DNA of 64,000 bases from Pseudomonas sp. CHM02 (GTDB lineage Bacteria; Pseudomonadota; Gammaproteobacteria; Pseudomonadales; Pseudomonadaceae), in the NCBI RefSeq assembly GCF_000612585.1, contig NZ_JFCA01000012.1, forward strand, positions 1 to 64,000, in the 5' to 3' direction. Position numbers and translations under genes: made by a program. The notes beneath the pieces were generated by a model. It was not told where the DNA came from. It did not search any database and saw nothing but the letters and a program-made list of their open reading frames with translations. Below are positions 18,901-29,696 of the stretch, one piece after another. Within the stretch, counting starts at the first letter, position 1, and each line of letters starts with the position of its first letter.

Positions 18901-18985
18901 CGTAGGAGCTGGCTTGCCAGCGATAGCATCCCCTCGGTGTAACAGACACACCGAGGCGCCTGCATCGCCGGCAAGCCGGCTCCTG
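18901..18985. repeat. REPIN downstream of DUF1329
   Basis: GTAGGAGCTGGCTTGCCAGC faces GCCGGCAAGCCGGCTCCTG around about 45 bases. This is a variant of the REP class found elsewhere in the window, with GTAGGAGC in place of GTGGGAGC. Confidence 0.85.
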
Positions 18986-19116
18986 TTTTTTGTGGTGAGA
19001 TTTTTTGTCGCAGTTCTTTTCAGGCAAATGTTGCAAAGATCTACAAACCTGCCGCTTTTACCGCTAGTCTGCGGACATCTGCAATGCCGACAACAGCCTT
19101 CTACAAGAGCCCGGCG

Positions 19117-21846
19117 ATGACTGATCTGTCCCGAATCCAAGGGCCTGCCAGTGCGGTAATCCCCACCCTGGAAGGTCGCTTCTACAGGCCCCCTCTGCCT
19201 GAGGGCTACGTGCTGCGACCACGGCTGTGCGAGCGACTGAGTGCCGGGCTGGAAGGGCGGTTGTTGCTGGTCAGCGCACCGGCAGGGTTCGGCAAGAGTT
19301 CGTTGGCGGTAGAGTTCTGCCAGAGCCTGCCGGCCCATTGGCAAAGCCTGTGGCTGGGCCTGAGTCCACGGGACAACGACCCCGGCCGTTTCCTCGAGCG
19401 CCTGCTCGACGGTTTGCAGCAATTCTTCCCGCAACTCGGCGCCCAATCCCTGGGCCTGCTGAAAATGCGCCAGCGTCATCAACCCTTTGCCTTCGAAGAA
19501 TGGCTGGATGGCCTGCTCGACGAGCTGACCATGCACCTATCCGCCCGCGCGCCGCTGTTGCTGGTGCTGGATGACTACCATCTGGCCCAGGGGCCGGTGC
19601 TCGACCGTTGCCTGCAGTTTTTCCTCAACCATTTGCCCGACGGCCTGGTGGTGCTGGTCACCAGTCGCCAGCGCCCGGACTGGCATCTGGCGCGGCTGCG
19701 GTTATCGCGCCACCTGTTGGAGCTGCATGAACAGGACCTGCGCCTGACGCACGGCGAATCGCTGGCGGTGCTCGATCGCCACAGCAGCTCCTTGCGCGGC
19801 GAAGCCCTCGACAACCTGATCCGCCGCAGCGAAGGCTGGGTCGCCGGCCTGCGCTTCTGGTTGCTGGCCGCGTCTGAAGCCGGCAGTGAGGGTGCCTTGC
19901 CGCAGAGCCTGCACGGCGGCGAAGGGTTGATCCGCGATTACTTGCTGGAAGAAGTCATCGACTGCCTGCCAGTCGAGGTGCAGGCGTTTCTGTACGACAC
20001 AGCCCCGCAGGATCGTTTTTGCAGCGAACTCTGCGACGCCGTACGTGAAGCCCATGACAGCGCCGACATCCTGCGTTACCTGCAAGCGCACCAAGTGTTC
20101 CTGGTGCCCCTGGACGAGCAGGGCCACTGGTACCGTTATCACCATTTGTTTTCCGACCTGCTACGCACCCGGCGCGCCAGCAGCAATGTGTTGCCGGCGG
20201 CCAGCCTGCACCTGCGTGCGTGCCGCTGGTTCAATGCCCAGGGCTTGATCGATGAGGCGGTGGAGCAGGCGTTGCGCGCCGGCCACCTGGATGTGGCGGC
20301 CAACCTGGTGCAGAACCTGTCCGAAGAACAGCTGTTGGCCGAGCAGAATGTCGGCATGCTGTTGCGCTGGAAAATGGACTTGCCCGACAGCCTGCTGATC
20401 AGCACACCGCGCTTGATCGTGCTCTACAGCTGGGCCTTGGGCCTGGCCTGCCAGTTGGACGCGGCGGAAGAACTGTCCAGCTACCTCAGTCGCTTCCTGC
20501 CAGCGCCGTCGGCCACTGCACAGAAATCGATGTTGGCCCAGTGGCTGGCGCTGAGCGGGATCATCGCCCGGGGCCGGGGCGACCGCGAGCTGACCCAGCG
20601 CTATTGCAGCGAAGCGTTGGAAAGCCTGCCGCAACGGCGTTATGGCCAGCGCTTGATGTGCCTGTCGACCCTCTCCAACCTGGCCATCGTCGATGCCGAC
20701 CTGTGGCGTGCCCGTGGCCTGAATCGCGAATCACTGGAGCTGGCGCAGCGCGTCGGCAACCCCTTGTTCGAGGCCCTGGCCCATTACGACCGTGCACGAG
20801 TGCTGCAGGCGCGCGGCGAAATCCTGCGCTCACTGGATGAAGTGCGCCAGGGCCTGCAACGCCTGCATGGCCTGGCACCCCAACGCTTGTACGCGGTGCG
20901 TGCGCGCCTGTCACTTTATGAAGGGTATTTGCTGTTGGTGCGGTTCCAGCCCGAGGCCGGGCTCGCCCGCTTGCGCGCCGGCCTTGCCGAGGCCCGCGCT
21001 TGCCGCGACATCAGCGTGTTGATCGGCCATTGCGTGATCGCCAATTTCGAGGGGCGTCGCGGTGATTTCGCCAAAGCCTTTGCCGAGCTTGCCGAGGCCG
21101 AGCGCCTGATGCATATCTGGGACGTGCCGCCGATCTACTACCTGGCGATGATCACCCTGATCAAATGCGAACTGTGGCTGGCCCAAGGCCGCACCGACCT
21201 GGCCGATGCCTGGCTGGCCCGCCTGGGGCAGACCTACAACGGTGATCGCGCTGCCGCCGCGCCGGAGTTCCATCCGCACTTGCCACAGCATATCGAGCTG
21301 CAACAGGCCGCGTTGGACGCCACTCGCCATCAACCTGATGCGGCGCTGCAACGCCTCGAAGAGCTGGCGCAAAACGCCCATGACAACGGGCGCCAGATGA
21401 TCGCCCTCATGGCCCTGACCCAACAAGTGCAGCTGTTGCTGGAGGGCGGTCAGGAGACCAAGGCGCGTTCGGCCCTGGCGCGGGCGATGGCGGCGGGGGC
21501 CGGTGGCGCGTTGCAACCCTTCCAGCGCTTGCTGGAAACCCATCCGGACTGGATGCGTGAGCAGCTCGCCAAAGATGCTCGTGGCCTGCTGAACCAAAGC
21601 CTGCTGGCGCTGATGCCAGCGCTCGTGGTGGTGGAGGCCGCATCCACCCACGAGACCTTGAGTGCGCGGGAGCTGGCGGTGCTGCAATTGATCGCTCAGG
21701 GCTGTTCCAACCAGGAGATCAGCAATCGGTTGTTCATCTCCCTGCACACGGTCAAGACCCACGCGAGTCATATCAACAGCAAGTTGGGCGTCGAGCGGCG
21801 TACGCAGGCGGTGGCGCGGGCGCAGGAGCTGAGGTTGATTGGTTAG
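19117..21846 (+). CDS. MalT-like LuxR-family transcriptional regulator
   Basis: A large ATP-dependent activator of 909 residues. An N-terminal STAND/NTPase domain has a Walker A motif APAGFGKSSL (near residues 57-66) and a Walker B-like LLLVLDDYH. A long helical TPR-like region occupies the middle, and a LuxR HTH is at the end (LSARELAVLQLIAQGCSNQE). MalT-type proteins bind an inducer in the helical region and then oligomerise. The start at 19117 has AAGAG eight bases upstream; an ATG at 19084 is possible. Its position suggests it controls the ligase/DUF1302/DUF1329 genes. The stop overlaps the hipA remnant by four bases. Confidence 0.88.
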   Translation: MTDLSRIQGPASAVIPTLEGRFYRPPLPEGYVLRPRLCERLSAGLEGRLLLVSAPAGFGKSSLAVEFCQSLPAHWQSLWLGLSPRDNDPGRFLERLLDGLQQFFPQLGAQSLGLLKMRQRHQPFAFEEWLDGLLDELTMHLSARAPLLLVLDDYHLAQGPVLDRCLQFFLNHLPDGLVVLVTSRQRPDWHLARLRLSRHLLELHEQDLRLTHGESLAVLDRHSSSLRGEALDNLIRRSEGWVAGLRFWLLAASEAGSEGALPQSLHGGEGLIRDYLLEEVIDCLPVEVQAFLYDTAPQDRFCSELCDAVREAHDSADILRYLQAHQVFLVPLDEQGHWYRYHHLFSDLLRTRRASSNVLPAASLHLRACRWFNAQGLIDEAVEQALRAGHLDVAANLVQNLSEEQLLAEQNVGMLLRWKMDLPDSLLISTPRLIVLYSWALGLACQLDAAEELSSYLSRFLPAPSATAQKSMLAQWLALSGIIARGRGDRELTQRYCSEALESLPQRRYGQRLMCLSTLSNLAIVDADLWRARGLNRESLELAQRVGNPLFEALAHYDRARVLQARGEILRSLDEVRQGLQRLHGLAPQRLYAVRARLSLYEGYLLLVRFQPEAGLARLRAGLAEARACRDISVLIGHCVIANFEGRRGDFAKAFAELAEAERLMHIWDVPPIYYLAMITLIKCELWLAQGRTDLADAWLARLGQTYNGDRAAAAPEFHPHLPQHIELQQAALDATRHQPDAALQRLEELAQNAHDNGRQMIALMALTQQVQLLLEGGQETKARSALARAMAAGAGGALQPFQRLLETHPDWMREQLAKDARGLLNQSLLALMPALVVVEAASTHETLSARELAVLQLIAQGCSNQEISNRLFISLHTVKTHASHINSKLGVERRTQAVARAQELRLIG

Positions 21847-22626
21847 TTAAGCCTGGGCTTTGGCGAAAGCCCCACCGCTTGAGCCACGGTTCTCCAATGG
21901 CTCACCGAATTGATGCAGTCCGCGATGATTTCATCCGCCGCCGCAAGATTTACGCGAAAGAAACCCGCGACTTCTCTCGCCAGTTCGAGATCCAGTGCAT
22001 TGTCGTATTCAGTGATATTTAGCTTCAGCCCGTCTCCCTGTGGCGTGGGGTTCACGTCATACGCCGCCGATAAGCGCCATCCATTGCCTGGCTCCAGGAT
22101 AAAGTCATTCCCGGCCTTCCGGTGCCCGATTGTCCGGGTCGTCTTCCAGTTCGCGGCTGGCCCTTTCAAGCGCTTGCAGCTCAACAAATGGAGGCGCGGC
22201 AACGGCGTCCTGATCATCGAGAAAACTGCCGGAGTCGTTCAATCGGTAGCGCAGGGCGCCAGCGCGAAAGAGGTCGTGGACGCCCAGCAAGTAGTCCGAC
22301 TCGCCGAGCCGAGTGTTTGCGTCATATAACCCTTCGCGTATGTTGCGCTCCAGGCGCCTCTTCATCAGCAGCCGGCCCCAGCGATCCGGGCAGAAGTCAC
22401 TGAATACGCCAAACATGTTTCTGCCCTCGACGGGGAACTGGGCGCCGGTAAAGGGGCCGATGCCCGGGTCGATCCGAACGGCGCTCAGCGCTCGGTTTTG
22501 CAACGCCAGGGGATCGCTTTCGTACTCGAACTTTTCGGTCGAACGGGTTTTTTTCGCGTGTAGCCAACCAAGTCGCAAGGGGCCGTCGATACCTTCCCAG
22601 TCGGCATAAACCCCAGTCATGGTCAT
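21843..22626 (-). pseudogene. hipA-family kinase remnant, central catalytic region deleted
   Basis: From 22626 the minus strand encodes a normal HipA-like N terminus (VYADWEGIDGPLRLGWLHAK, then FGVFSDFCPDRWGRLLMKRR) as far as RELEDDPDN near 22125. The frame then stops at 22105. In another frame from about 22125 the normal HipA C terminus appears (FILEPGNGWRLSAAYDVNP) and runs to 21843. The intervening kinase core, including the DDHxxN-type catalytic loop, is missing, an estimated 450-500 bases. No hipB antitoxin gene is adjacent. The gene is therefore dead: an internal deletion plus frameshift. Confidence 0.85.
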
Positions 22627-22639
22627 TACGTGTCTGTCC

Positions 22640-22879
22640 TTTGCCGTGGTGGGATCAGCGCGGCCAGTGCGTCGCTGCTGATCGCCGGCGACACGCTGTC
22701 CCGTCGAGGTATCGGGCGCACGGATTTGTGGGGCGGGGACCAGGCCACTATTGTGCGTTCGATCAAGCAACGCCTGTTCACCCTCGACGAAGGCGCGACC
22801 GTGGTCACCGGTCACCGGTCACGGGCCGGATACCCGCTTGGGTGATGAAATGCGTGAGAACCCTTTTGTGCGGGCGTGA
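22640..22879 (+). pseudogene. 3' remnant of an MBL-fold hydrolase (glyoxalase II-like)
   Basis: The + strand encodes SLLIAGDTLSRRGIGRTDLW and then a tail like those of YcbL/GloB-type metallo-hydrolases. After VVTGH the 7-mer GTCACCG is duplicated (22804-22817), which shifts the frame; the expected ending GPDTRLGDEMRENPFVRA continues in the new frame to a TGA at 22877-22879. The first two-thirds, including the HxHxDH zinc motif, are absent: the fragment begins where the hipA remnant starts on the other strand. Not functional. Confidence 0.8.
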
Positions 22880-23072
22880 AGGAATAATTGCCGGGGAGAG
22901 GCTGTTCTATAACAGGCAAGCGTTGTCGCAAAAAACTCAGGTGGTGTTCAGCGAGCGTCTGCTACGGTTTCTGTAGCCACGGAATTTTTACCGTTTGTCG
23001 CGTTCCAAACTCGGCACAGGTCCATTGCCAATGTCCTTTGCACCATAGAATGCAAAAGTAGGAGCTCCCTTC

Positions 23073-23846
23073 ATGTTCACTTCGCGTCGTCTGCTTGTTG
23101 TCGCTACCGTCGTAGCCTTGTTGTCTGGCTGCGCATCCCCTAACCCTTATGACGGCAGCAGCCAGGGACAGGCAAGTAATGAATCCGGCGGCATGAGCAA
23201 GACCGCCAAGTACGGTGGGCTGGGTGCCCTGGCCGGTGCATTGGCCGGTGCGGCCATCGACCATAACAACCGTGGCAAGGGCGCACTGATCGGTGCGGTC
23301 GTTGCAGGCGCCGGCGCTGCTGGCTACGGCTACTACGCCGACCAGCAGGAAAAGAAACTGCGTGAAAGCATGGCCAATACCGGTGTTGAGGTTCAGCGCC
23401 AGGGCGACCAGATCAAACTGATCATGCCGGGCAACATCACCTTCGCGACCAACTCGGACGCGATCTCCAGCAGCTTCTATCAGCCGCTGAACAACCTGGC
23501 CAATTCCCTCAAGCAGTTCAACCAGAACACTATCCAGATCGTGGGTTATACCGACAGCACCGGTAGCCGCCAGCTGAACATGGACCTGTCCCAGCGCCGT
23601 GCCCAGAGCGTGGCCAACTACCTGACTTCCCAGGGCGTCAATGGCGCCAACCTGAGCGCCCGCGGTGCCGGCCCGGATAACCCGATTGCCAGCAACGCCG
23701 ACGTCAACGGCCGTGCCCAGAACCGTCGCGTGGAAGTGAACCTTGGTCCGATCCCAGGCCAGCAGTACGGTCAGCCAGGTGCCCAGCAACAGGCACCGCA
23801 ACAGAACAACCAGTTCCAGGGCAACCCGTACTCGCAGTACCAGTAA
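23073..23846 (+). CDS. OmpA-family lipoprotein (YiaD/YfiB-like)
   Basis: Outer-membrane lipoprotein (257 residues) that binds peptidoglycan through a C-terminal OmpA domain. The lipobox LLSGC sets Cys19. A glycine-rich segment (residues 48-90, GLGALAGALAGAAIDHNN then GALIGAVVAGAGAAGYGYY) is a glycine-zipper region. The OmpA domain has the usual IQIVGYTDSTG and LSQRRAQSVANYL motifs and ends NRRVEVNL, followed by a Gln/Pro/Gly-rich tail. TAGGAG precedes the start. A strong terminator shared with the converging dolP follows. Confidence 0.92.
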   Translation: MFTSRRLLVVATVVALLSGCASPNPYDGSSQGQASNESGGMSKTAKYGGLGALAGALAGAAIDHNNRGKGALIGAVVAGAGAAGYGYYADQQEKKLRESMANTGVEVQRQGDQIKLIMPGNITFATNSDAISSSFYQPLNNLANSLKQFNQNTIQIVGYTDSTGSRQLNMDLSQRRAQSVANYLTSQGVNGANLSARGAGPDNPIASNADVNGRAQNRRVEVNLGPIPGQQYGQPGAQQQAPQQNNQFQGNPYSQYQ

Positions 23847-23856
23847 ACATTCGCTG

Positions 23857-23892
23857 ATAAAAAAGGGCGCCTGAGTAAGGCGCCCTTTTTTG
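23857..23892. terminator. Bidirectional Rho-independent terminator
   Basis: AAAAGGGCGCC and GGCGCCCTTTT form a perfect stem around TGAGTAA, with A-rich and T-rich flanks on the two sides. It ends both the OmpA-like lipoprotein transcript (+) and the dolP transcript (-). Confidence 0.9.
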
Positions 23893-23907
23893 TGGCTGTC
23901 GGTTACA

Positions 23908-25542
<1,635 letters not shown>

Positions 25543-25543
<1 letters not shown>

Positions 25544-27354
25544 CAGCGCGGAGTGTCCGGCAGACGCTGTACCTCGCCGCCGACAAATTTGGCCCATGGC
25601 ATCTGGCGATCTACGCGCTGGTTGGCGCTGATGCCCAGGTTGCCCGACAGACCGTCGACACGGGTGTCCGGCAGCGCCTTGAGTTGCCCCAGGCGTGGTG
25701 CCAGGCGGTAGGCATCGACGCCCATCGCGTACAGGCGACCAAGGCTGCCATTGGCTTGCGGCCATTGAGCGGCGACCTGGTTGCGCAGTGGGTCAGTGGT
25801 GTTGAGCAGCCAAGGGGTTTCGCAGAACATCACATTGGTCATGTCCAGGTACTGGTTCTTGTCGCCGCTGGCGCTGAACACGTGGGACGTGGCGTACACC
25901 GGTACGTCACCGGCGTATTGGAAGTTCAGGGTCGGCTTGATCTGCTGGGCCAGTTGCGGCGTCACGGCCAGGAAGATGAACTCGATGTCCTGGCGACGCG
26001 ACGGCTGCGCTGCGACGTCGGTGCCAACGGTGCTTTGCAGGCTCTTGGCACGGCCTTCGCTTTTACGCAGTTGGAACAAGTCGGCAATCTGCTGGGCCAG
26101 GGCAACCGGCTGGTCGACGTATTCGACGCCAACAACCGTTCCGCCATTGGCTTCCCAGTCCTGGCGGAAGGCCTTGTAGACACGCTCGCCCCATTCGCCG
26201 CGAGGCACCATGGCAGCGGCGCGGTGCAGGCCGTCGGCACGGGCCCGGCGCGACACTTCGCGGGCTTCGTCTTCAGCGGCCAGGCCGAACTGGAACAGTT
26301 GCGGCGGCGCTTGGTCCGTCTCGCTGTAGTTCAGGGCCAGGGTGGTGATGGGCAGTTGCGGACGGGCGCTGAGTTGTTTGACCAGTGGTTTTTCCAGCGG
26401 GCCGACCACCAGCTGCACGCCGGCAGCCTGGGCCTTGGCGTAGAACTCATCGACGGAGGTCAGGCGCGAGCTGTCATAGAACTCGATCACCGGCGGCTTC
26501 TGCCCGGCTTGTTCGGCCTGGTAGTGCGCAGCCATGAAGCCTTCACGCAGCGCTTTGCCGACGGAGGCCAGAGGGCCATCCTGCGGCAGCAACAGGGCGA
26601 TCTTGTTCAGGGGCTGGCTGGCCAGTTCCTTGAGCTTGGTCAGCGGCGTCGGCAGTTGCACCGCAGCCGGGTGGCCCGGGTTCTGTGTGCGCCAGGTATC
26701 GATGGCCGCCTGTTGTTGCTCCAGCGTGCCGGCGCCCTTGACCGACTGGGCCAGGGTGATCCAGCCGTCCAGCACCGGGTTGCCGCTGGCTTGCAGCTGT
26801 TCGGCCGGCAGGGCGGCAATCAATACCCAGATGGCTTCGTGGTTGTTTTTGGCGGCATCGCCCGTGAGCAGCGGGGCCATGGCGACGCGCTCACGCGCGG
26901 CAGCCAGGGTCTGGCCATCGGCTTCATAGGCGCGGGCGTGCACGCTGCCGGTGCGGAGCTGCTGTTCAGGCGGCAGGTCCTTCAGGCTTTGCAGGCTTGG
27001 GTGGTTCAGGGCGGCCAGCGCGGCCTTGGGCTGGTTGCGCGCCATGGCCAGTTCGGCGGCCAGGGTGCTGGCAAAGACTTGCGCAGCTGGCTTGAGGACA
27101 TCCAGGGGCACTTGCGCAAGAATCTGCGACGAGCGGCCAGGGTTGTTCTGTTTGTAGGCCATGTCTGCCGCACTCAGGCGCAGCAATGCGGCCTTTTCTG
27201 GCGTCTTGGCGGTCGTGGCCTGTTCGAGCAGTTGCTCGATACTGGCATCCGGGGTCCGTGGAAGGTCGCCAAGGCTGGACGAGGGCGAGCTGGCACACGC
27301 GGCCAGCAAGGCAGCGAGGCAGAGGGCGGAGAGCAGCCGCAGGCAAGCGATCAT
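25543..27354 (-). CDS. lpoA: Penicillin-binding protein activator LpoA (LppC)
   Basis: Outer-membrane lipoprotein (603 residues) that reaches through the periplasm and stimulates class A PBP1a in peptidoglycan synthesis. The lipobox LLAAC follows MIACLRLLSALCLAA. An N-terminal TPR-like helical half is followed by a C-terminal periplasmic-binding-protein-like domain (from KIALLLPQDGPLASVGKALR near residue 250). The ATG at 27354 has AGGA upstream; a TTG eight codons earlier is less likely. Divergent from rsmI with a 209-base shared promoter region, as in E. coli. Confidence 0.93.
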
Positions 27355-27563
27355 GTAAGTGTTCCTGATACCGATCAAATTAGCGTGGAATTGTACCCAA
27401 GCACTGGCCCAGGCGCGATGTTACTGGCGTGAAACCGTCGATTTAGGTCGTGCAAATGTTGCAGTTGGCTATTAACGGCCTGAAAGGCATCGGCCGTGAT
27501 GGCATATTTTCAAGGCGCCTACGCGCTACAATGTCGCTTTTGCCAACCATCGAGGTGTGCGTT

Positions 27564-28436
27564 TTGACTGCTCCAGGTCCTTTGAATTCCACTGCAGGCT
27601 CGCTTTTTGTCGTGGCGACGCCCATTGGCAACCTGGACGACATCAGTGCTCGGGCACTGAAAGTGTTGCGCGACGTTAAATTGATCGCGGCCGAAGATAC
27701 GCGACACTCCCAGCGTTTGATGCAGCATTTTGGTATCAGCACGCCGTTAGCGGCCTGCCATGAACACAACGAGCGCGAAGAAGGCAGCCGTTTTATCGTG
27801 CGCCTGCTGGCAGGTGACGATGTGGCGCTGATTTCCGACGCGGGCACGCCGCTGATCTCCGACCCGGGCTACCATCTGGTGCGCCAGGCGCGGGCCGCAG
27901 GTATCAATGTAGTGCCAGTTCCGGGAGCGTGCGCGCTGATCGCTGCATTGTCGGCGGCTGGCCTGCCTTCCGACCGTTTTATCTTCGAGGGTTTTCTGCC
28001 GGCCAAAGCGGTGGGGCGTCGTGCCCGCCTTCAAGCGCTGAAGGAAGAACCGCGTACATTGATCTTTTATGAGGCCCCGCACCGGATCCTCGAATGCCTG
28101 CAGGACATGGAGCTGGTGTTCGGCGGCGAACGCCTGGCACTGCTGGCCCGCGAGCTGACCAAGACCTTCGAAACCCTCAAGGGTCTGCCGCTGGAAGACC
28201 TGCGCGCGTTTGTCGAAGGCGACAGCAATCAGCAGCGCGGTGAATGTGTGGTGCTGGTGGCGGGCTGGACGGCGCCTGAGGATGAAGACGCGGTGGGCAG
28301 CGAGGCCATGCGCATCCTGGACCTGTTGCTCAAGGAGATGCCCCTCAAGCGTGCTGCGGCACTGGCGGCGGAAATTACCGGTGTGCGCAAGAACCTCTTA
28401 TATCAAGCTGCGCTGGATAAGCAGAAAGCCGATTAG
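27564..28436 (+). CDS. rsmI: 16S rRNA (cytidine-1402-2'-O) methyltransferase
   Basis: Adds a 2'-O-methyl to C1402 in the ribosomal P-site using S-adenosylmethionine. The protein is 290 residues (E. coli 286) with the SLFVVATPIGNLDD start of the tetrapyrrole-methylase fold, EDTRHS, DAGTPLISDPG, and the GVRKNLLYQAAL C-terminal extension. I choose the TTG at 27564: GAGGTG lies six bases before it and it matches the family length; ATGs further upstream add about 11 or 38 unrelated residues. Confidence 0.9.
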   Translation: MTAPGPLNSTAGSLFVVATPIGNLDDISARALKVLRDVKLIAAEDTRHSQRLMQHFGISTPLAACHEHNEREEGSRFIVRLLAGDDVALISDAGTPLISDPGYHLVRQARAAGINVVPVPGACALIAALSAAGLPSDRFIFEGFLPAKAVGRRARLQALKEEPRTLIFYEAPHRILECLQDMELVFGGERLALLARELTKTFETLKGLPLEDLRAFVEGDSNQQRGECVVLVAGWTAPEDEDAVGSEAMRILDLLLKEMPLKRAAALAAEITGVRKNLLYQAALDKQKAD

Positions 28437-28530
28437 TTCCGGTATTAAACCTGTATTCCGTCTGAACGTGATGGCAATTCTGAACTTTTATTACTTGTCC
28501 TAAGTCCGCCGTGCCGTTAACCTGCGCGGC

Positions 28531-28886
28531 GGAGAGTCGATTGGACAGTCGCTGCCCTCTATGAAAATTAGGGGGGGGAGGAAAGTCCGGGCTCCATAGG
28601 GCGAAGTGCCAGGTAATGCCTGGGAGGCGTGAGCCTACGGAAAGTGCCACAGAAAATAACCGCCTAAGCACTTCGGTGCCGGTAAGGGTGAAAAGGTGCG
28701 GTAAGAGCGCACCGCACGACTGGCAACAGTTCGTGGCTAGGTAAACCCCACTTGGAGCAAGACCAAATAGGGTCCCAAGGCGTGGCCCGCGCTGGGACCG
28801 GGTAGGTTGCTAAAGATGTCCAGTGATGGCCATCGTAGACGAATGACTGTTCAAGACAGAACCCGGCTTATAGATCGACTCTCCAC
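28531..28886 (+). ncRNA. rnpB: RNase P RNA (class A)
   Basis: The catalytic RNA of RNase P, which removes tRNA 5' leaders. The 5' GGAGAGTCGAT and 3' ATCGACTCTCC ends pair as helix P1. The conserved GAGGAAAGTCCGGGCTCC (28578-28595) and the distal ACAGAACCCGGCTTA (28856-28870) form the universal core and P4 region. The length of about 355 bases is normal. It lies between rsmI and mraZ, the usual Pseudomonas position. The short T-run after 28888 is a weak terminator. Confidence 0.97.
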
Positions 28887-29136
28887 CTTTTTCCTTCTGT
28901 CCGAATCTCGAGCAGAAACCCGGTAGTAACGCAAGAATCCCTCCCTGCCAAATCATTGGCAGATGCATCTTCGTAATACCAAAAAAATCTTACTCTTAAT
29001 AAATTACTTTAACTTCAGGTCATAGCTCTTTGAGCTATCTGTGCTTGTTGGGCCAAAAACATCGTCGAACTCTGGTTTCCCCTCCTTTTACGCTCCTAAA
29101 TCTCCGTTCTGTAAGGCTTTTCCTTGAATCCGCGCC
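28887..29136. other. A/T-rich intergenic region between rnpB and the dcw promoter
   Basis: About 250 bases with lower GC than the surroundings. I see no gene, strong hairpin or REP sequence. Additional upstream dcw promoters may lie here but none is obvious. Confidence 0.4.
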
Positions 29137-29166
29137 TTGACGGTGTGGTGGGCGCATTCCTATAGT
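29137..29166 (+). promoter_or_regulatory. Sigma-70 promoter of the dcw cluster
   Basis: TTGACG (29137-29142) and TATAGT (29161-29166) are separated by 18 bases, a near-consensus sigma-70 pair. Transcription would start near 29173, in or just before the first MraZ box. This is likely the main promoter for mraZ through at least the early dcw genes. Confidence 0.75.
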
Positions 29167-29172
29167 GTGCGC

Positions 29173-29199
29173 AAGTGGCGGAAAGTGGCACAAAGTGGG
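29173..29199 (+). promoter_or_regulatory. MraZ operator, three AAGTGG repeats
   Basis: AAGTGG occurs at 29173, 29183 and 29193, an exact 10-base period as in known MraZ boxes (TGGGN-type repeats with five-base spacers). They begin about seven bases after the -10 hexamer and end 42 bases before mraZ. MraZ bound here would block initiation or early elongation, giving autoregulation. Confidence 0.8.
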
Positions 29200-29240
29200 T
29201 TTTTTGAACGTAAAACGCTAAAATTTGGAGAAACGCATCT

Positions 29241-29696
29241 GTGTTTCGCGGAGCTAACGCTATCAGTCTCGATGCAAAAGGCCGTCTCGCCATGCCGAGC
29301 CGGTATCGTGACGAGCTCATTTCGCGAAGTTCCGGACAGTTGATCATTACCATCGATGCCGTTGACCCTTGTTTATGTGTTTACCCGCTCGATGAGTGGG
29401 AGTTGATCGAAACCAAATTGCGCGCCCTGCCTTCATTGCGTGAAGAAAACCGCCGCCTGCAGCGTTTGCTGATTGGTAATGCCGTCGACCTCGAGCTCGA
29501 TGGCAGCGGTCGTTTCCTGGTGCCTCCGCGTTTACGCGAGTACGCCAAGCTGGACAAGCGCGCAATGCTGGTCGGCCAACTGAACAAGTTCCAATTGTGG
29601 GACGAAGATGCCTGGGATGCTGTTTCTGCAGCTGACCTGGCTGCTATTCAACAACCGGGCGCCATGCCTGATGAACTGCGTGATCTGATCCTGTGA
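29241..29696 (+). CDS. mraZ: Transcriptional regulator MraZ
   Basis: DNA-binding repressor of the dcw cluster, 151 residues, with two AbrB-like half domains. Each half shows the DxxGR signature: [14 protein letters not shown] near residue 11 and [14 protein letters not shown] near residue 90. The start is a GTG at 29241, with TTTGGAG about 11 bases upstream. MraZ forms a ring of subunits that binds the repeats just upstream. It overlaps rsmH by four bases (GTGA). Confidence 0.95.
   Translation: MFRGANAISLDAKGRLAMPSRYRDELISRSSGQLIITIDAVDPCLCVYPLDEWELIETKLRALPSLREENRRLQRLLIGNAVDLELDGSGRFLVPPRLREYAKLDKRAMLVGQLNKFQLWDEDAWDAVSAADLAAIQQPGAMPDELRDLIL

Noticed and set aside
17258-19036. A 592-codon minus-strand frame opposite the DUF1302/DUF1329 genes
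   Set aside because: Antisense shadow with atypical composition; the plus-strand genes have signal peptides and proper ribosome sites.
21843-22879. Possible active HipBA toxin-antitoxin module
   Set aside because: The kinase core is deleted, the two halves are out of frame and no hipB-like HTH gene is adjacent.
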